From Cenococcum geophilum 1.58 (taxonomy: Eukaryota > Ascomycota > Dothideomycetes > Gloniales > Gloniaceae): a stretch of DNA of 64,000 bases. Where the stretch lies: contig KV748183.1 of the NCBI GenBank assembly GCA_001692895.1, forward strand, positions 1,550,001 through 1,614,000, read 5' to 3'. Each line of letters begins with the position of its first letter. Within the stretch, counting starts at the first letter, position 1. The position numbers and the translations under genes are program-made. Below are positions 24,030 through 36,623 of the stretch, piece after piece. Under the pieces are notes generated by a model. That model saw only the letters and a program-made list of their open reading frames with translations. It was not told where the DNA came from and made no database searches.

Positions 24030-24740
24030 TTCCTTCCTCTAACCAATCCCCTACCTAAATAAGTCCCCTACTTAAACAAATCCCCTACAGAAGCTAATGC
24101 CTACGTATTTCGCCGCCCTATAGGAACCAATCCCCTACTCCTAATAATCCCCTATAGGATCCGATCCCCTACTCTAACAAATCCCCTACGGGATCCACTC
24201 CCCTATAGAATCTACTCCCCTACGGTAATAAATCCCCTATAGTAATAAATCCCCTACGCTAATAAATCCCCTATAGGTACTAATGCCTATATATTCTACC
24301 GCCCTATAGGAACTAATCCCCTACAGCTTACATTCCTATACGGCTTTTACTCCCCTACGGGAGCCCACAGCTACGTTTTCCTCTCCCCTACGGGAACCAA
24401 TGCCCTATAGCTTCCGTTCTCTTATTTTTAGATCTACTATAGAACAAATCCCCTATAAATTCCGTTCCTATATATAGTAACCGTATCTTCTACTACCCTA
24501 TAAGAACTATACCCTACAGCTCCTACTCCTATACGGCTTTTACTGCCGTATAGGAACTAATAGCGATTTCTTCTACTCCCCTACGGAAACTAATCTTATA
24601 TAGCTTGCAGTTCTCTACAGGGATTATTACCCACTTTCTTCGTTACCTTATAGCTTTTAATTCCTTACGGGAACTAACGCTTATATCTTTCACTCCCCTA
24701 CAGGAACTAATGCCCTACAGCTTCCGTTCTCCTATTCCTA
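24030..24740. repeat. Minisatellite, 17-20-bp CCCCTA-rich unit
   Basis: Downstream of the kinase the motif aatcccctacgg, or cccctatagg with variable 5-8-bp linkers, recurs about 30 times. The densest stretch is 24110-24300. Copies differ by transitions and by the linker (aataaat, aaccaat, gatccac). It may be a tandem array embedded in 3' flanking DNA. No protein reading is convincing. Confidence 0.8.
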
Positions 24741-24879
24741 GATCTATAAGCAATTCGCCCACACTATAGCCTACTATATAGGCCTTATTATCACAGGAGC
24801 AAGCAAGTAATTTCGAGAAAGTAATAAGTAATAATGCCACCAGCTACGAGATCTATAAGACATTTAATACTGTATATAT

Positions 24880-27190
24880 ATAAGCGAATCTATATATACG
24901 AGTTTATATTCTTAACTAATTTAGCACCTTTAAAGTTACTTTCGAAATCTTTATTTAACGTAAGAGCCTTGTCTAAATGCTTATATATAAGTTTCTCCCC
25001 CTTACTTTTAGCTAAGCCGTAGCCAATCCATATAGTGTTCTTAATCTAATACAGTATATTAGTACCAGGCTTAAAACTTTCACTTAAATATTGCCTTACC
25101 TATCTTCCGTTTAATTAATGGTCTAAAAGCCGCTCCATATCCCTTCTAAAGATATTAGCAGCAGCATTAGCTTACTTTAGGAAGTTTTTCTACACCTACT
25201 CTCTTGCCAGTTTTTTCAGCTCGTTATATCTAAGTGCAAGATATATTCTGCTCTATATAGCTACATTAAATACGGTAATCCTATTTGTTATAAGAAACAT
25301 AATGCCTTAGAAATACTCTATCTATCGCAGAAAGACAAATACTAGGCTGTTACATTAAATATCATTTAAAGTTCTTTCTACAAGAAAGACATCGGCTTCG
25401 TCTAAAAGAAGGACAGCGCTCTAACGGTAAACGTTTTTAATTATTAGAGCCAGGTTTTATTCCAAACGGGCTAAATCCATATTAAGGTCTCCCGTATAAG
25501 CCTTCTTATAGTTAAACTAGTATATAAATACACTTATAAGGGGGAACAAACCACATAGAGGGGTCTCCTCTAAGATTCGGCAAGTGCTTCAGCTGTTAAC
25601 GTCTTTCCCACCCTAAGTGGGCCACTAAAACGGTCAGCCTTTAAAACAGCCAATACCTTACCAAAAAACTTACTATAGCAAGAAAACTAGGCCTTTCCCC
25701 TTCCCTTTGATTATATTATTAAACTTTAATTTCCCGGACCTAGACTGGTAGCTCTTTATAAGTCCTTAAAGCACCATTTTCTTATCCTTATTAATTGCGA
25801 GTAACTTAAATACTAAGGCATTCTAATTAATGTCCTTAATGTTAGCGACAGCAAATTCACCTATTAGTGCTTATATTAGTATATTGCTAGCTCTAGAAAA
25901 AGAGTATAGAAAGCCTAACCCTATTTTTTATCTACTAAACTAAAGGCTAGGGCAGTTAGTAAACAGATTAGGTACTTATTATCTCCTATCTCCTTAGGAA
26001 CTAAACCCTAATTCTTTACATCGCCTTACCAATTAGTCCCTTAATCGTATACGCCAATTCCGTATACATCTATAGCGATTAGTTACTTACCATAGTTAGG
26101 ATTCTAACGATAAAATGCTATCGCGTCCACTATAATACGGCCGCTTGTAGAAAATCTTAACGGGCTATCTTTAGTCTAGAAAAACGCGATCCCTTTATAT
26201 TTACGGTGGTTAATGCCTCTTAAAGACACAAACTTCCGGCCATTACTAATAAGATCCTACTTTATCTCGGCTTGCCTCTTATAATACTCTAGCGGAAATA
26301 CCTTAAGAGACGTAATTTTTATAGTTAAACGGAATTCCGGAATAGAGAGGGTGGTTTTCACCTTACTAAACGCCTTCCTATCGTAGCTAAAATAGTAACA
26401 GTTAAGTTCGAAGCTCTTTTCGCTAAAAAGTAAGGTTTTAAAGTTGCCTAAATTATATATAAGGCATCTTAGTTAATCCGAGCCTTTGTAAATTATAAGG
26501 ATATGCGTATTTGGTTTAAATAAGGCCCAAAGGAGATTAAAATTAATTTCGCCATGGTCTAGAAGCGGCAGGAGACTATTAGTTATAGGCGCGAAATGGT
26601 CTTTAAGGAATCTTAGTAACCCCTAAAGGTGCTTAGCGCTAATTAAGTCGGGAGAAAGACTCTCCTAGTATATTTTTAACTAGGGTAGGAAATTAAATAT
26701 AAGGTTCGTAGGAATCTAGAAGTTAAATTAAAATCAGCTACATTTGTAAAAAGGTCCACTTACTATAGGCTTATCTTCCCAAAGGGAGATAGCTTATACG
26801 CCTTTTAGCACCACCTATAAGGCGTCTCTCACTTCTCCTAAATTTATACTCAGGTACGTGCTATAGTCTTTCTTATCCTTTTCTAGCTTAAAGTTAGCAT
26901 CTAAGTTAATATATTTAAAGGCACCTAAGAAACAGACCAAATTTCTTCCTAAGGACACAAATATACTAATTATGTATATTACGCTCACTTAACGTATCCG
27001 GCAAAGTCTCTATAGTCTTATACTAGCAGCTTTATTTATCCCAGCTATAGCAAACGCTGCATTAGCGTATTTCTAAGTATATTTTAGGGATTTCATAAGC
27101 ATATATCTTATTTAACACCTTAACTTCAACCTTAGAACCTCTTACTTCGGGTATCTCTTCAACCCCTAAACTTGTAGGGGGAGGTAGAGG
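24880..27190 (-). pseudogene. AAA-family ATPase with DUF7025-like N-terminus, RIP-inactivated
   Basis: Read on the minus strand. The N-terminal half (about 27000-26000) contains a DUF7025-like region with LGEVRDAL, FKPNTHILIIYKGS and NGRKFVSLRGINHRKYKGIAF. A P-loop follows at about 25623-25583 (GPLRVGKTLTAEALAES, usually GPPGVGKT), then a Walker B at about 25415-25385 (LLLDEADVFL). Next come FLITNRITVFNVAI and SRIYLALRYNEL (about 25320-25210). The C-terminal lid region ends with AKSKGEKLIYKHLD. Such ATPases are common as large families in Pezizomycotina; their substrates are mostly unknown. Several frame changes and many stops show inactivation. It faces the FunK1 relic tail to tail across a minisatellite. 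The exact start was not determined. Confidence 0.85.
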
Positions 27191-27194
27191 AGGT

Positions 27195-27825
27195 TAGACC
27201 GCCTAGAGTATCTTTAACACAATTATAAGCGTTTAAGAGAGAAGAAGCTGCGCTAGTTGCTTATAATGTAGATACGTTTAACTTAGGCTACTAAGGGGGG
27301 TATTTATACTATTATAAGGCAGTAAAGGCGCTAGCGTAACGGGCTTAGATATAACTGGCATTGCTACTTTATAAAGCTTTAGTAACATAACACTAATCTA
27401 AAGAAGGAGCTAAGTGGAAAGAAAAGCTAGATGGTATCGTTTTTTAGGCCAGATCTACCCTTTTTTTATATAATATAAGCTATACCACGGGTATATCTAC
27501 ACCCCTCTTCTAGTAATAGACTACCCTCCCTAATTAATCCTAGCGGACTTTAGTTAAGACACGTTAATATTATCTCCGTTATGGTAAATAAAGCTATAGT
27601 ATATATGCTTGCTATACCTATAGAAATAGTCCCCTAGCTTATATACGGGATTTTAACTCCGGCACTAGAGCGAGCTTAAAAAAAGACATTACCTAAAGTA
27701 TAGAAGTGCTCTAATTAACATACAGAAGATAGGTAATGTCTTAGGTTGAATTAAAGATATAAGTGCAGAATTAGTACCAGTAATGCTAGCCGGATTACAG
27801 CAAGCAATCTAGCTGTGTATTATTT
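27195..27825. other. No gene recognised; intergenic RIP sequence
   Basis: Lies between the start side of the AAA ATPase relic and the stop side of the next minus-strand relic. It has no convincing frame. Low-complexity pyrimidine repeats (tctcttctctttcttcccg) at about 27880-27950 lie just downstream, inside the next feature's 3' end. Confidence 0.4.
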
Positions 27826-27827
27826 AG

Positions 27828-28746
27828 CTAGGGGAAGTAGTATATAATTAGGTTAACCGGTCTCGTCTTATCTTATCTTATCTCTTCTCTTTCTTCCCGT
27901 CTCTTCTTGTCTCGCTCTTTCTTATCCCAGCTCTCTCTTATCCCAGCTCTCTTTATCCTTCTTTTTATTCTTAGTTAAACTTCTAATAGCGTTAAATAAC
28001 TAGTTTTATAAGCTTTTTAAGGAAAAAAGAAAGACGTTCGACGCTAATACGCATCCATTACCCTTCTATTAGAACGACGCGTTTAAATTATACCTTAAGG
28101 TGCTGTAAGAAAACGCGACATCCTTAAGGAAACGTTTAAAGGCGCGATAAAGTATAAGGCTATGTGCACGCACTCTATTAACAGACGTTTTCATCGGCTT
28201 AGGTCCTAAAGTATTCCTCCTATACACTTTAGCAGCGCCTATCTTAAGGCTGGCAACGGTATTAGTAAAAAACCTCCTCTAAGAGCTTCGAGAATAGTAG
28301 GAGAATTGCCCCTACTCCTGTAGTCTTGTAGTTACTGCTAGTACACTTTACAAGGCCAATTTAATTAGTATATTAATTCCTTTGCCTCCAAAACATCTAT
28401 CTTTAGAGGTGGATCCCTCTACTAGTATAAAAGAGCCTTATATTTTAAATGAATTATTAATAAATATTATTAGAGGAACCTCTAATATTAGCCTAAGACT
28501 TTTAGTTATTAGAGAGGCATTCTAAAGCTCTAATCCCTTAGGATGCTGATTAAACGCTCGGTATACAAGTCTTAGGTACTCATTAATTAGTTACTTATAT
28601 ATCTTAGAGCAAGATTTATTATAAAAGGAAAGTATAATCTCGTCCGACAATCCTAAAACTAATGGTTAAACACCTTATTCCCTAAATTTAATATATAAAT
28701 ACTTATCTAAAATAGACGCCTCTTCCAAAAGTTCTCTAATCGCCAT
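27828..28746 (-). pseudogene. Unknown gene relic, about 305 codons
   Basis: From ATG at 28746 (reading MAIRELLEEASILDKYLYIK) a single minus-strand frame continues without frameshift to about 27830. Roughly 18 stops occur, almost all TAA/TAG at likely Gln or Trp sites. The N-terminal 110 residues look like an alpha-helical folded domain (FNQHPKGLEL, SLRLILEVPLIIFI). A Gly/Lys-rich middle and a basic segment (KPMKTSVNRVRAHSLILYR) follow. The tail is Lys/Arg/Glu-rich. The absence of frameshifts with this stop pattern is clear evidence of a former gene. No family is recognised. Confidence 0.55.
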
Positions 28747-28749
28747 TAT

Positions 28750-30500
28750 ACTAGTATATTATTAAGTTACAGATAAACCATTATTAAAGCGTCCCCGGTT
28801 AAAATTATAGTAAACTCTAGGTCTATAAAACGACCTTTAATAAGATGTTATATCTATAGTTAATATTAAATAGGAAATCTAATATTGCCAAGGGAGGGCC
28901 AGTACTTTTCTTTCTTATTTATAAGGCACTATATAATTAAAAATCTCCCTAAGCTATTTCGCACCAGGATATAAACAAGTAATTTATAGAGAAAGGAAAA
29001 GGAAAGAGGAGGACTAGCGGTTATGAATTGCCTATCTATATACCTGCCAAAAAAGAAAAATAAGGACGCTCTTTTTATAGTTAGGATCGGCTACTAAGAT
29101 AGATTTAATATCTCTAATATATTTAGTCTAGGGGACCCAGGTATTTCTCTATAAGGAAGCTGCAGAAGAAGCTAGAGATTAACTCTTATCCTTAAATAAA
29201 TAGCATATATCGCTTCGGATCACTATTTATCACTACCTCTTTTTAAACTTAATCTTTGCCTTTATTACGTAATATTTATACCCAGTAAGAACCTCTCTTG
29301 CTACTTATCCATCTTCTATACCTAATTCTTTAACCTACTTCCCTTTACCGTCTTAAATATTGCATAATATACCTTTAAATATTATAGTTATATCCTCTAT
29401 TATCTTAAATTTACGAGCTCTAATCTCCTCCTATTCCCTACTAAGCGCCTTATCCCCAGCCTTAGCGGACATAATCTATATAGCTAGAAGTACGACCGCG
29501 TAAGTTAGCGGGACTAGTAGCTATAAAGGAGAGGTGTTCTATAGACGTGAAATATTAAGTAAGTATTGTCTTTTATAAAGTGTTCTTAATTATAGATAGC
29601 CGTTTAAGGAGAAATGGCGGCTAATTTAGGAATTTGTTTTAAAATAAAAGGCCGTAAAGCACATACGCATTAAAGCACAACTATTATAGAAGATATAAGT
29701 AATTAGGCATATGCTGCGCGGAATAGCTAAGCCGATATTTACCTTAATGGCAAGAATAGAATTGCTAGATAACTGCGAGAGGCAGAATATAAAAAACATA
29801 AAAAGAGGTAGATTATAGGCTTAAACGGAGAGCAGCTTTACGGAACTGCGCTGCGAATAATTAGTAAAGTAGGGTTAAAGGAAATTTATAAGGGAAAATA
29901 GAGGTATTACTACAGTTAATAGGTTTATGGCTGCTTAGTCGTTAGTACCCGATAGGAAGGCTTATATAAAAGAATTGCTAAGCGGCTACCTTTTAGGCTA
30001 AGCTGCGACCGGATTTACCCTGCCCTACTATTAAAGCTTTCTAGCGCAGAACATTATGTATATAATTAGGCCACCAGCCGAACAACGGGTAAGGCGTTAT
30101 TTCAGCTGTACATTAGCCGAAGTCTAGGGGATTGGAGTCACTAGATATATATAGCCCCTCTACCAACTAAAATATCTCTAAGGATTAGATTCTTATGGCT
30201 TATTCTTATTTATAAGGCAAATTAACTACAGCTAGTTTATACGCCTTTACGTCATACATAAATTAATTAATTATTAACGCCCGACTTCATATTATTCGGA
30301 CTACCGCTCGGTTTTAGCTGTGTCACGTGATTTAAATTAGCTGGCTAAGTTGTGAACGTAGTTTTAGCCTTACATTCTCTATTATTTATAGCGTTATAAG
30401 TAGTAATAAGTGGCTCTTACTTACCGCCCTTAAAAAGTAATACTCTTGCGGACCTTTTTATATAGCCTTTTATAATAGGAAATGCGCCATAAATAGATTA
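28750..30500. other. No gene recognised
   Basis: RIP-degraded sequence. Between about 29640 and 30240 partly open frames exist on both strands, but neither is clearly better and no motif is seen. No repeat ends or RNA genes were found. Confidence 0.4.
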
Positions 30501-30559
30501 AGCTAGAAATAGAATATATAACAAGAAATAGACCTCCAAGCCAAAAGAAGGGCACCACT

Positions 30560-33500
30560 ATTATTGCCGTCTCTTCCGCCTAGTAGGCCGGCCCCTTTTC
30601 TTCTATATAGTAGGCCGGGCCTTTAATTTCGAACAGTAGTATAGGTTTAGTATATCTGCTATAAAGACTAATTTCGTCCAAAAATAGCGTCTAAGGACCT
30701 TAACTAGTAAAAGAACTACTACTAACCAAAACACAAGAATACGCCCAAGCTACTAGCTCCGTCTATTCTCCACAGCAACTCTACCCTTTACTTTTACAAC
30801 TTTAGCTTGCCAAATACGTCTTTAGTAAGACTTAAGGGCATCTTTAAAATTTAAAAGCCCGCTCTTATAAACCTAGGTAGGCTTCTAAGCTACCTTATAT
30901 TTGCGCCCTAACTTAGTTATTCTTTCCCTTAGAATATCGTCGATCTCCCATTTATCATCTAAGCTCATTTTATTAATTTTGTCTTTTTTAGTCCGGGTAT
31001 AACGCTTTATAGCAGGTTCTAGGTTTAAAACGTTGCTCCGGTTATTAGCAACGCCACTACTATTACTGTCCTCGTCCTCATTATAAGTATAATTGCTAGC
31101 CTCGTTATATAACGGTTTAATACTATAGAGAAGGGTAGGCTCCTAAAGCGAAGGGCTGGCGGGCCGTAGAGTGGATACCGCTTACTAGTTAACTTATAGG
31201 TATTAAGAGTTAAGGTTAAGGATAGAAGGGGTAGGGGGGCTAAAAGATAAGTTATTGCAATAGGCGGGTGGCCTTTGTTACTTCTAGGGACGTAGACTAT
31301 TACCACCCTTACCACCCTTACCACCCCCGCTACTCTCTTTAGCAGGGTTATTAGAATTACAACTATTATTAGCCCCATCTTCTAGTGGTCTAGTATCGCG
31401 AGGAGATATATAGTGCCAGGGGGAGGAGCTAGTAGGCCGCGCAGTAGAGACCGCTCGCTCCTTAATACCGTCACCATCGTTAAGGCCAAGGGTAGAAGAG
31501 CCGGAAGGCGTGGTCCTCCGGGAAGCAGGTGACCTTTATTACTTCCTAAATTATACGCTCTCGCCGCTCTTACTAATAGAAGTATTAGAGATATAATTAA
31601 TACTATTTAGTTAATCGAGCTAATCGGACCTCCGCTTCTTTAACTTCTTAGCTCCTAAAGACTCTTAACCGGCAGCCACTAATGCCCTAAGCTCCTGCCT
31701 AAACTGCGGAGCAGTTCCGATACGACGCCCCTTAGCTAAATTATCCGTTTAATTGCCGTCTAGCGTTAAGGGTGTAGTACGGTTATACGTAGGTGCGTAT
31801 ACCTCCTCTTCTAGCGCTTCTAACAAAGGCAGCTCCTTATTATCTTCATCGTCCTTATCACTGCTATTATTTCCGTTATCTACTAATTATTAAATAAGGC
31901 CATTATAAATTAAAAGGGGAAGCGCATACCTAATCCACAAGGTGTTGGTCAATTATTAGCTTCGTCAGCTTCGTCGTTAGCGTTACTAGCTTTGTCACCC
32001 TTAGCTTCTAAGTCCAGATCGGCTATATTATCTTTAATAACTATTGGATTTTCTACTAGTCGTTAGACGTACATATTCACAACTACTGGGGGAATAAGGA
32101 AAGTATAGTAGGGTAATTATAGGGGATAATTACCTTGACTTCCTCCAGAGACTTAACTATCATTTCTATCCCCATAGGAATCTTCCTTGTCGTCCTCGTT
32201 ATCCTCATTATCCTTATAATACTTCTTATAAGCTTTCTCGTAATTATATATAGGGTCTATAGGCGCTTTATTAGACGGAATCTCCAAATTAAGGCCCTAG
32301 GTAGAATAATATACTATTAAGTGCCCAAGCTTCTAATACTTCTTGACTTTTTAGGGGGAAAAGAGGTACTCCCCTATTTCTCCTTTTAGGTTTACTGCTC
32401 GTGCTTTTCTTAGGGGCTATAATTATATAATACTAAGAAGCCCTTAGTTTTTCAGGGGGTGCAGTATAGAAATTAATATTATTAAGTAAAATTTCTAAAT
32501 AAAAGCGAAGGGGTTAAGAAGATGCCACTATTACTGCCGCCATTATTATTAGAGTTATTATTACTTTATATCTTTCTAATAGCCCTAAAGGACGGGTTAC
32601 GCTAGGCTTTTAAGTCCACGCTAGTCTCCTCTTCGCCACCGGCTCATATCTATAGTATCTATACTAAAATAACCCCACTAGCTTAATAGCGAATTAAAAC
32701 GTGTAATCTACGCTCTATTAGTAATTACCGTTTATAATATATAAAGGTTTATACGGGCTTAAACTGTTATAAAATTAACGCCTATTAGGAAACTGCGATT
32801 AAGACCTAACTAACCAAGCTAGCACATTCTACCTCTAATAGGGGCATCGCACTAAGCCTCCCTATTAAGGAGGTTAGTAGCAAAATGCCTCCTCTACCCT
32901 TATTCCTTAGAGTTAGGGCTAGCGCTAACATATCCATTTTCTACCCTAATATACTAGCGAGCTAAATCCTCCACAAGACTATAATTCCTAGTATTAGACA
33001 GGTAAAGGGGGTGCCGTAATTCTACTATAAGCATTAAAAGACACTCTAAGTAATAAGGGCATCCTTAAATCTCTCCCCTAGATCTAAGGAACTTCCTTAG
33101 TCATACTCTACGGAGCTTATAGCCGCTGCTTAACCTCCTAAATATGCGCAAAAGCCTTACTTTTACCCTTGCCTATAGCCGGATATTATAAATAACATAA
33201 GGGGGTAAATAGCGCGAGTAGATCAGGCGATCACGCCCGTATCCATCTCGGCCCTTTTAGCTAATATAGCCACCGCATAAAGTCCGTTTCCGTTAGGAGA
33301 TTAAATACGCGAATTTTTCTCTAGTATTCGTCAGCCAAAAGTAGAATTATAACACCAGCTCTACTAGAAGCCAGGCTATGCTACTAAATAGGCCGTTTAC
33401 CCCTAGATTCCGCCTTATAAGTCTTAGGTCTATATAAAGGATATTTCTATATAACCTATACCTCCTTAGCTAAATAGGGGGCTAGATTAGACTAAAGCCT

Positions 33501-33800
33501 AGCAGCTTCTCTAATTACAATGCAATCCTCTAATTATTAGGGAAAAGTAAAGTCTAGGTCTAGGTTAAGAAGGTATTAAAGAGGGCGAAGGCTTCTAGCT
33601 TTTAACGGCGTAGCTTTAACTAAGCTAAGTAACTAGCATTAGCCTATAGTTTCACTAAGGATCCACTTCAGCGTCTAGCTTTACCTTTATTATAACGCTA
33701 TAATGCGATACTACCTAACGCGTCCCGCAGCTCGCAGCAGCTGTAACCCATATAATCTATTACTAGGCAGTTCTCGGCATAGCCTTATAGCCATTTATAG
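30560..33800 (-). pseudogene. Chromodomain-containing protein relic with long low-complexity region
   Basis: Minus-strand frames are readable over about 3 kb with a few frameshifts. The N-terminal part (33790-32900) has blocks such as CLVIDYMGYSCCELRDALG, REAARL, YLAKEV and ETDFMRWLYQLKGPRWIRA. The middle (31880-31030) is Asp/Ser/Asn-rich with GRRIGTAPQFRQELRALVAAG, and a Gly/Lys-Gly run (SSGGGKGGKGGNS). The C-terminal part at about 30965-30830 reads DDKWEIDDILRERI, GRKYKVAWKPTW and NFKDALKSYW. These fit a chromodomain (aromatic residues before and after the WK core), which binds methylated histone H3. No reverse transcriptase is attached, so it may be a host nuclear protein duplicate. The open block on this strand at 31025-31378 lies in a different frame from the coding one. 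Confidence 0.6.
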
Positions 33801-33970
33801 CTGTTCCGACAGGGATTAAGTCGCATATTATAGTCACGCCTAAGACACTGCTAGAGGCGGAGGTAAAGAAGAGAATAAACGGAAATATCATTCCGGTACA
33901 CTAATCGGTAGGGGACATAAGTAGAAGGAGAGGAGAGAAGAAAGGAGGAATACGGTAAAACCAAAGCATG

Positions 33971-33971
33971 N
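33971..33971. other. Single ambiguous base (n)
   Basis: The only non-ACGT base in the window, in the context aaagcatgngttaacac. It is probably an assembly or polishing uncertainty rather than biology. Confidence 0.95.
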
Positions 33972-34425
33972 GTTAACACTAGGAGAGAGTATAAATATAT
34001 CCCATAGAAAGGGCCGAAGAGTTATAGCGCTAGGTAATTGTTAGTATAAAACATATAGAGATTAGGGAAGGCGGGCAGAGCACCTGCATAAACGCTAAGG
34101 GGATGGAAAATGCCTTATAGCTAACAGCTAGAGTCTAAGGTGGCACGGTAGCGGGAAAAAAAAGAGGAGATAGAGCATAAGGGCAAAAGCAGTAAGGGAG
34201 AAGGCCTTTTATAGTCGAGGTTAAGGTTAGGTCTTAGCCAAACTGGGGTAAGAAAGCGAGCGCGCCTTGCCCGTAAAGGAACCTCCATTTCCTAATACGT
34301 GGTCTCCATTTTATTTTTTACTATATAAACTACTAGGGTCCTTATTAAGCCTTATACCATAAATACCTAGTATATAGAAAAGAGATAGATAGAATTCTTA
34401 TATAACAGCACTATAAATAAAGAAC
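33972..34425. other. Less degraded sequence before LINE-2, no gene recognised
   Basis: This stretch is richer in CA and TG than its surroundings but holds no clear frame or repeat. It may be LINE-2 leader or flanking DNA. No ORF1 for LINE-2 was found here. Confidence 0.35.
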
Positions 34426-34429
34426 TTTA

Positions 34430-36198
34430 GATTCTCTAGGCGAATATAAAGAAGTATAGGGAAGTGTAGTATACGCTATATAACAACAAAGCGCTAGCGG
34501 ACTTCCACTTATTCTAGGTTAGAAACCTTACTACTTTCTCTTAAATAGGGAAGTAGTGCTAGCTAGCTTAAATCCCTAGTAAATAAGGTTCGTCCTAATA
34601 GGTAGAAAGTAGCGGTTTCCCTTAGTTAGGTTATATATCTAGGCATCTAAAGAGCTAGCAGCTATATAGCTGTAGGTAGATTTAGTAGATATTATAGCGG
34701 TAGTAGCGCATATCGGCTAAAGGAGACTTATAATTATATTGGTATATATTCTAAACAGATACTTAAGAAGAACTAAGGAAGAGAATCTAAAGGAGCTCTT
34801 TAGTAGGTTAAAGATAATCAATAGTCTAATTTAAGGTAAACTATTACGTAACCTATACACTAAGGTAGTAATTATAGGCAACTTCAATCGGCATAATCCG
34901 CTATAAGAAAGAAGTTATATTAGTACTATATTAACGCAGGAAGAAAACGCGCTAATTATTAACTTTATAGTAGACTAGTTACTCTAAAGCCTACTTCTAG
35001 TAAGAGTACCTATATTTAAAAGCAATGCGGGGCAAATATTAATAATTAACCTTATACTTATAACCCTAGGCCTAGCAAGTAAACTAGTAAAGTGCGCTAT
35101 TTAGAAGTATAAGTACGGATTAGACTATAGAGCTATCTATACTAGCTTTTAGGTCAATATAGATATACAGAAGAGCTAAGAAAGGCTACTTATTAAAAAT
35201 GCAAACTAGGATAAGATTTAAGAAGATATAGAGCGATAGAAAGAGATAAAATTCCCTATAAAAGATATAATTGAAATAGTTAACTACCTTAATAGGTAGG
35301 CTAATAAAGCCCTTAAAGCACACTACTAGTGGGCTAAGCCATTAATATATATAAAAATATAGTGGAATAAAGACCTTATAACGCTAAAGAAGTTATATAT
35401 ATACTAGAGGAATAGAAATAGTGCAATATAGAGGTAAAAAAAGGGACGACCCTAAACTATATAATACCGTAGTAAGAGTAAAGAAGCTCTTTTATAGAAC
35501 TATTTAGTAATATAAAAAGCTCTATTAGGACAAATTCCTTAGTAATAGTAATAATATATAAAAAGCGTCGAAATACCTTAATCCGTAGGCTACGTCCGCG
35601 TTTATTAGAATACTACTAATTAAAAAGGCTAGAGGATAAGGAGAGGTTATTATAAAGAACCATAATATTATAAGAGAACTATTCTAGGTATTCTTTCCGG
35701 TCCTACCGCTGTATAAATAAAAGAAGGACGCTATGGCTAGCTATAACTAATTGCTATAGAAGCCTATCGCCAAATATAAGGTTAAGGCAGCTATATTTAA
35801 GGCTAGCCTAAATAAGGCTCCTAAAAGGGACAGCCTACTAGCTAGGATATAGCAAGAACTATAGCCCGTACTAAGTAGTAAAATTACTACTCTTTTTACC
35901 AAATTACTTAAAATAGGAAAAGTACTACAAAAATAGAAGGTAGTAAAGATTGTGCTACTATAGAAACTAAAGTAGAAGGACTATACGGTAGTAAATAACT
36001 ATAGGCCGATCTCCCTCCTCCTAACACTAGGAAAAGTACTTAAATCGCTAGTAGTAAAGAGGATAGTATACCTAGTAGAGGAATATAGCCTACTACCTAA
36101 GATATACTTTAGAGCTAGGAAGTAAAGGTTAACAATATATACGCTATTATATCTTTATAAGGACGTATTTAGAGTATAAAGAGGAAAAAAACGCTATC
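34430..36198 (+). pseudogene. LINE-2 ORF2, 5' part (endonuclease and start of RT)
   Basis: The endonuclease begins near 34430 with ANIKKYREV, followed by LYNNKALADFHLF. The conserved motif appears as VVIIGNFNRHNPL (about 34870-34905); family members have GDFN, so the Asp has become Asn. The start of the reverse transcriptase, NNYRPISLLLTLGKVLKSLV, is at about 35990-36050, and a RKQ-type helix is damaged by TAA. The frame is cut by the LTR element just before the domain-A motif. Confidence 0.8.
36194..36198. repeat. 5-bp target-site duplication (ctatc), left
   Basis: ctatc directly precedes the LTR at 36199 and is repeated exactly after the second LTR at 38660-38664. Joining the flanks at one copy restores the LINE-2 RT frame through the domain-A motif. 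Confidence 0.9.
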
Positions 36199-36365
36199 TG
36201 TTGGTCACACAGGGTGACTCACCAATAACGACTACTCGAGTAGGGTTACAGTGATGTTGGTTAATAAAGCTTTTTGATTGGAATGAGGAAGGGCGAGGAG
36301 CTTAGGGCTCCTCGCCACGCTAGTGCCGCGGCGTCACGTGATAACCGTATGCCTCATTCCCGACA
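36199..36365 (-). repeat. LTR of gag-only element (3' LTR by coding direction)
   Basis: 167 bp, starting tgttggtcac and ending ttcccgaca on the plus strand. It differs from its partner at 7 positions, all transitions at CpA/TpG sites. It contains an 8-bp-arm inverted repeat gcgaggagc/gctcctcgc and a cacgtg box. Confidence 0.9.
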
Positions 36366-36623
36366 CTAGCAACTCTTCTTTTATAGTTGCCATCTATATA
36401 CAAATACTGCTTAACTAGCGTAACAAATATCAATCCTCCTTACTTACTATTGCCATCGCAATATAAGTCTCGCTGTCCTAAAAGTTGCCTCTTATAGCGG
36501 CTCGTACAAATACCTCTAAACTAAAGTTTATAGATTGCTATTTAGTAAAAATACTAAACTAAGGAGAAGAAGAGAAAGGAGAAAGAATCGTTTAGAAGTA
36601 GTAGTAGGTGGATATCTTACGAA

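Noticed and set aside
31025..31378. 117-codon minus-strand open frame, Val/Ile/Leu-rich
   Set aside because: It overlaps the low-complexity part of the chromodomain gene in another frame. The frame reading SSGGGKGGKGGNS leads into the chromodomain and is the better candidate.
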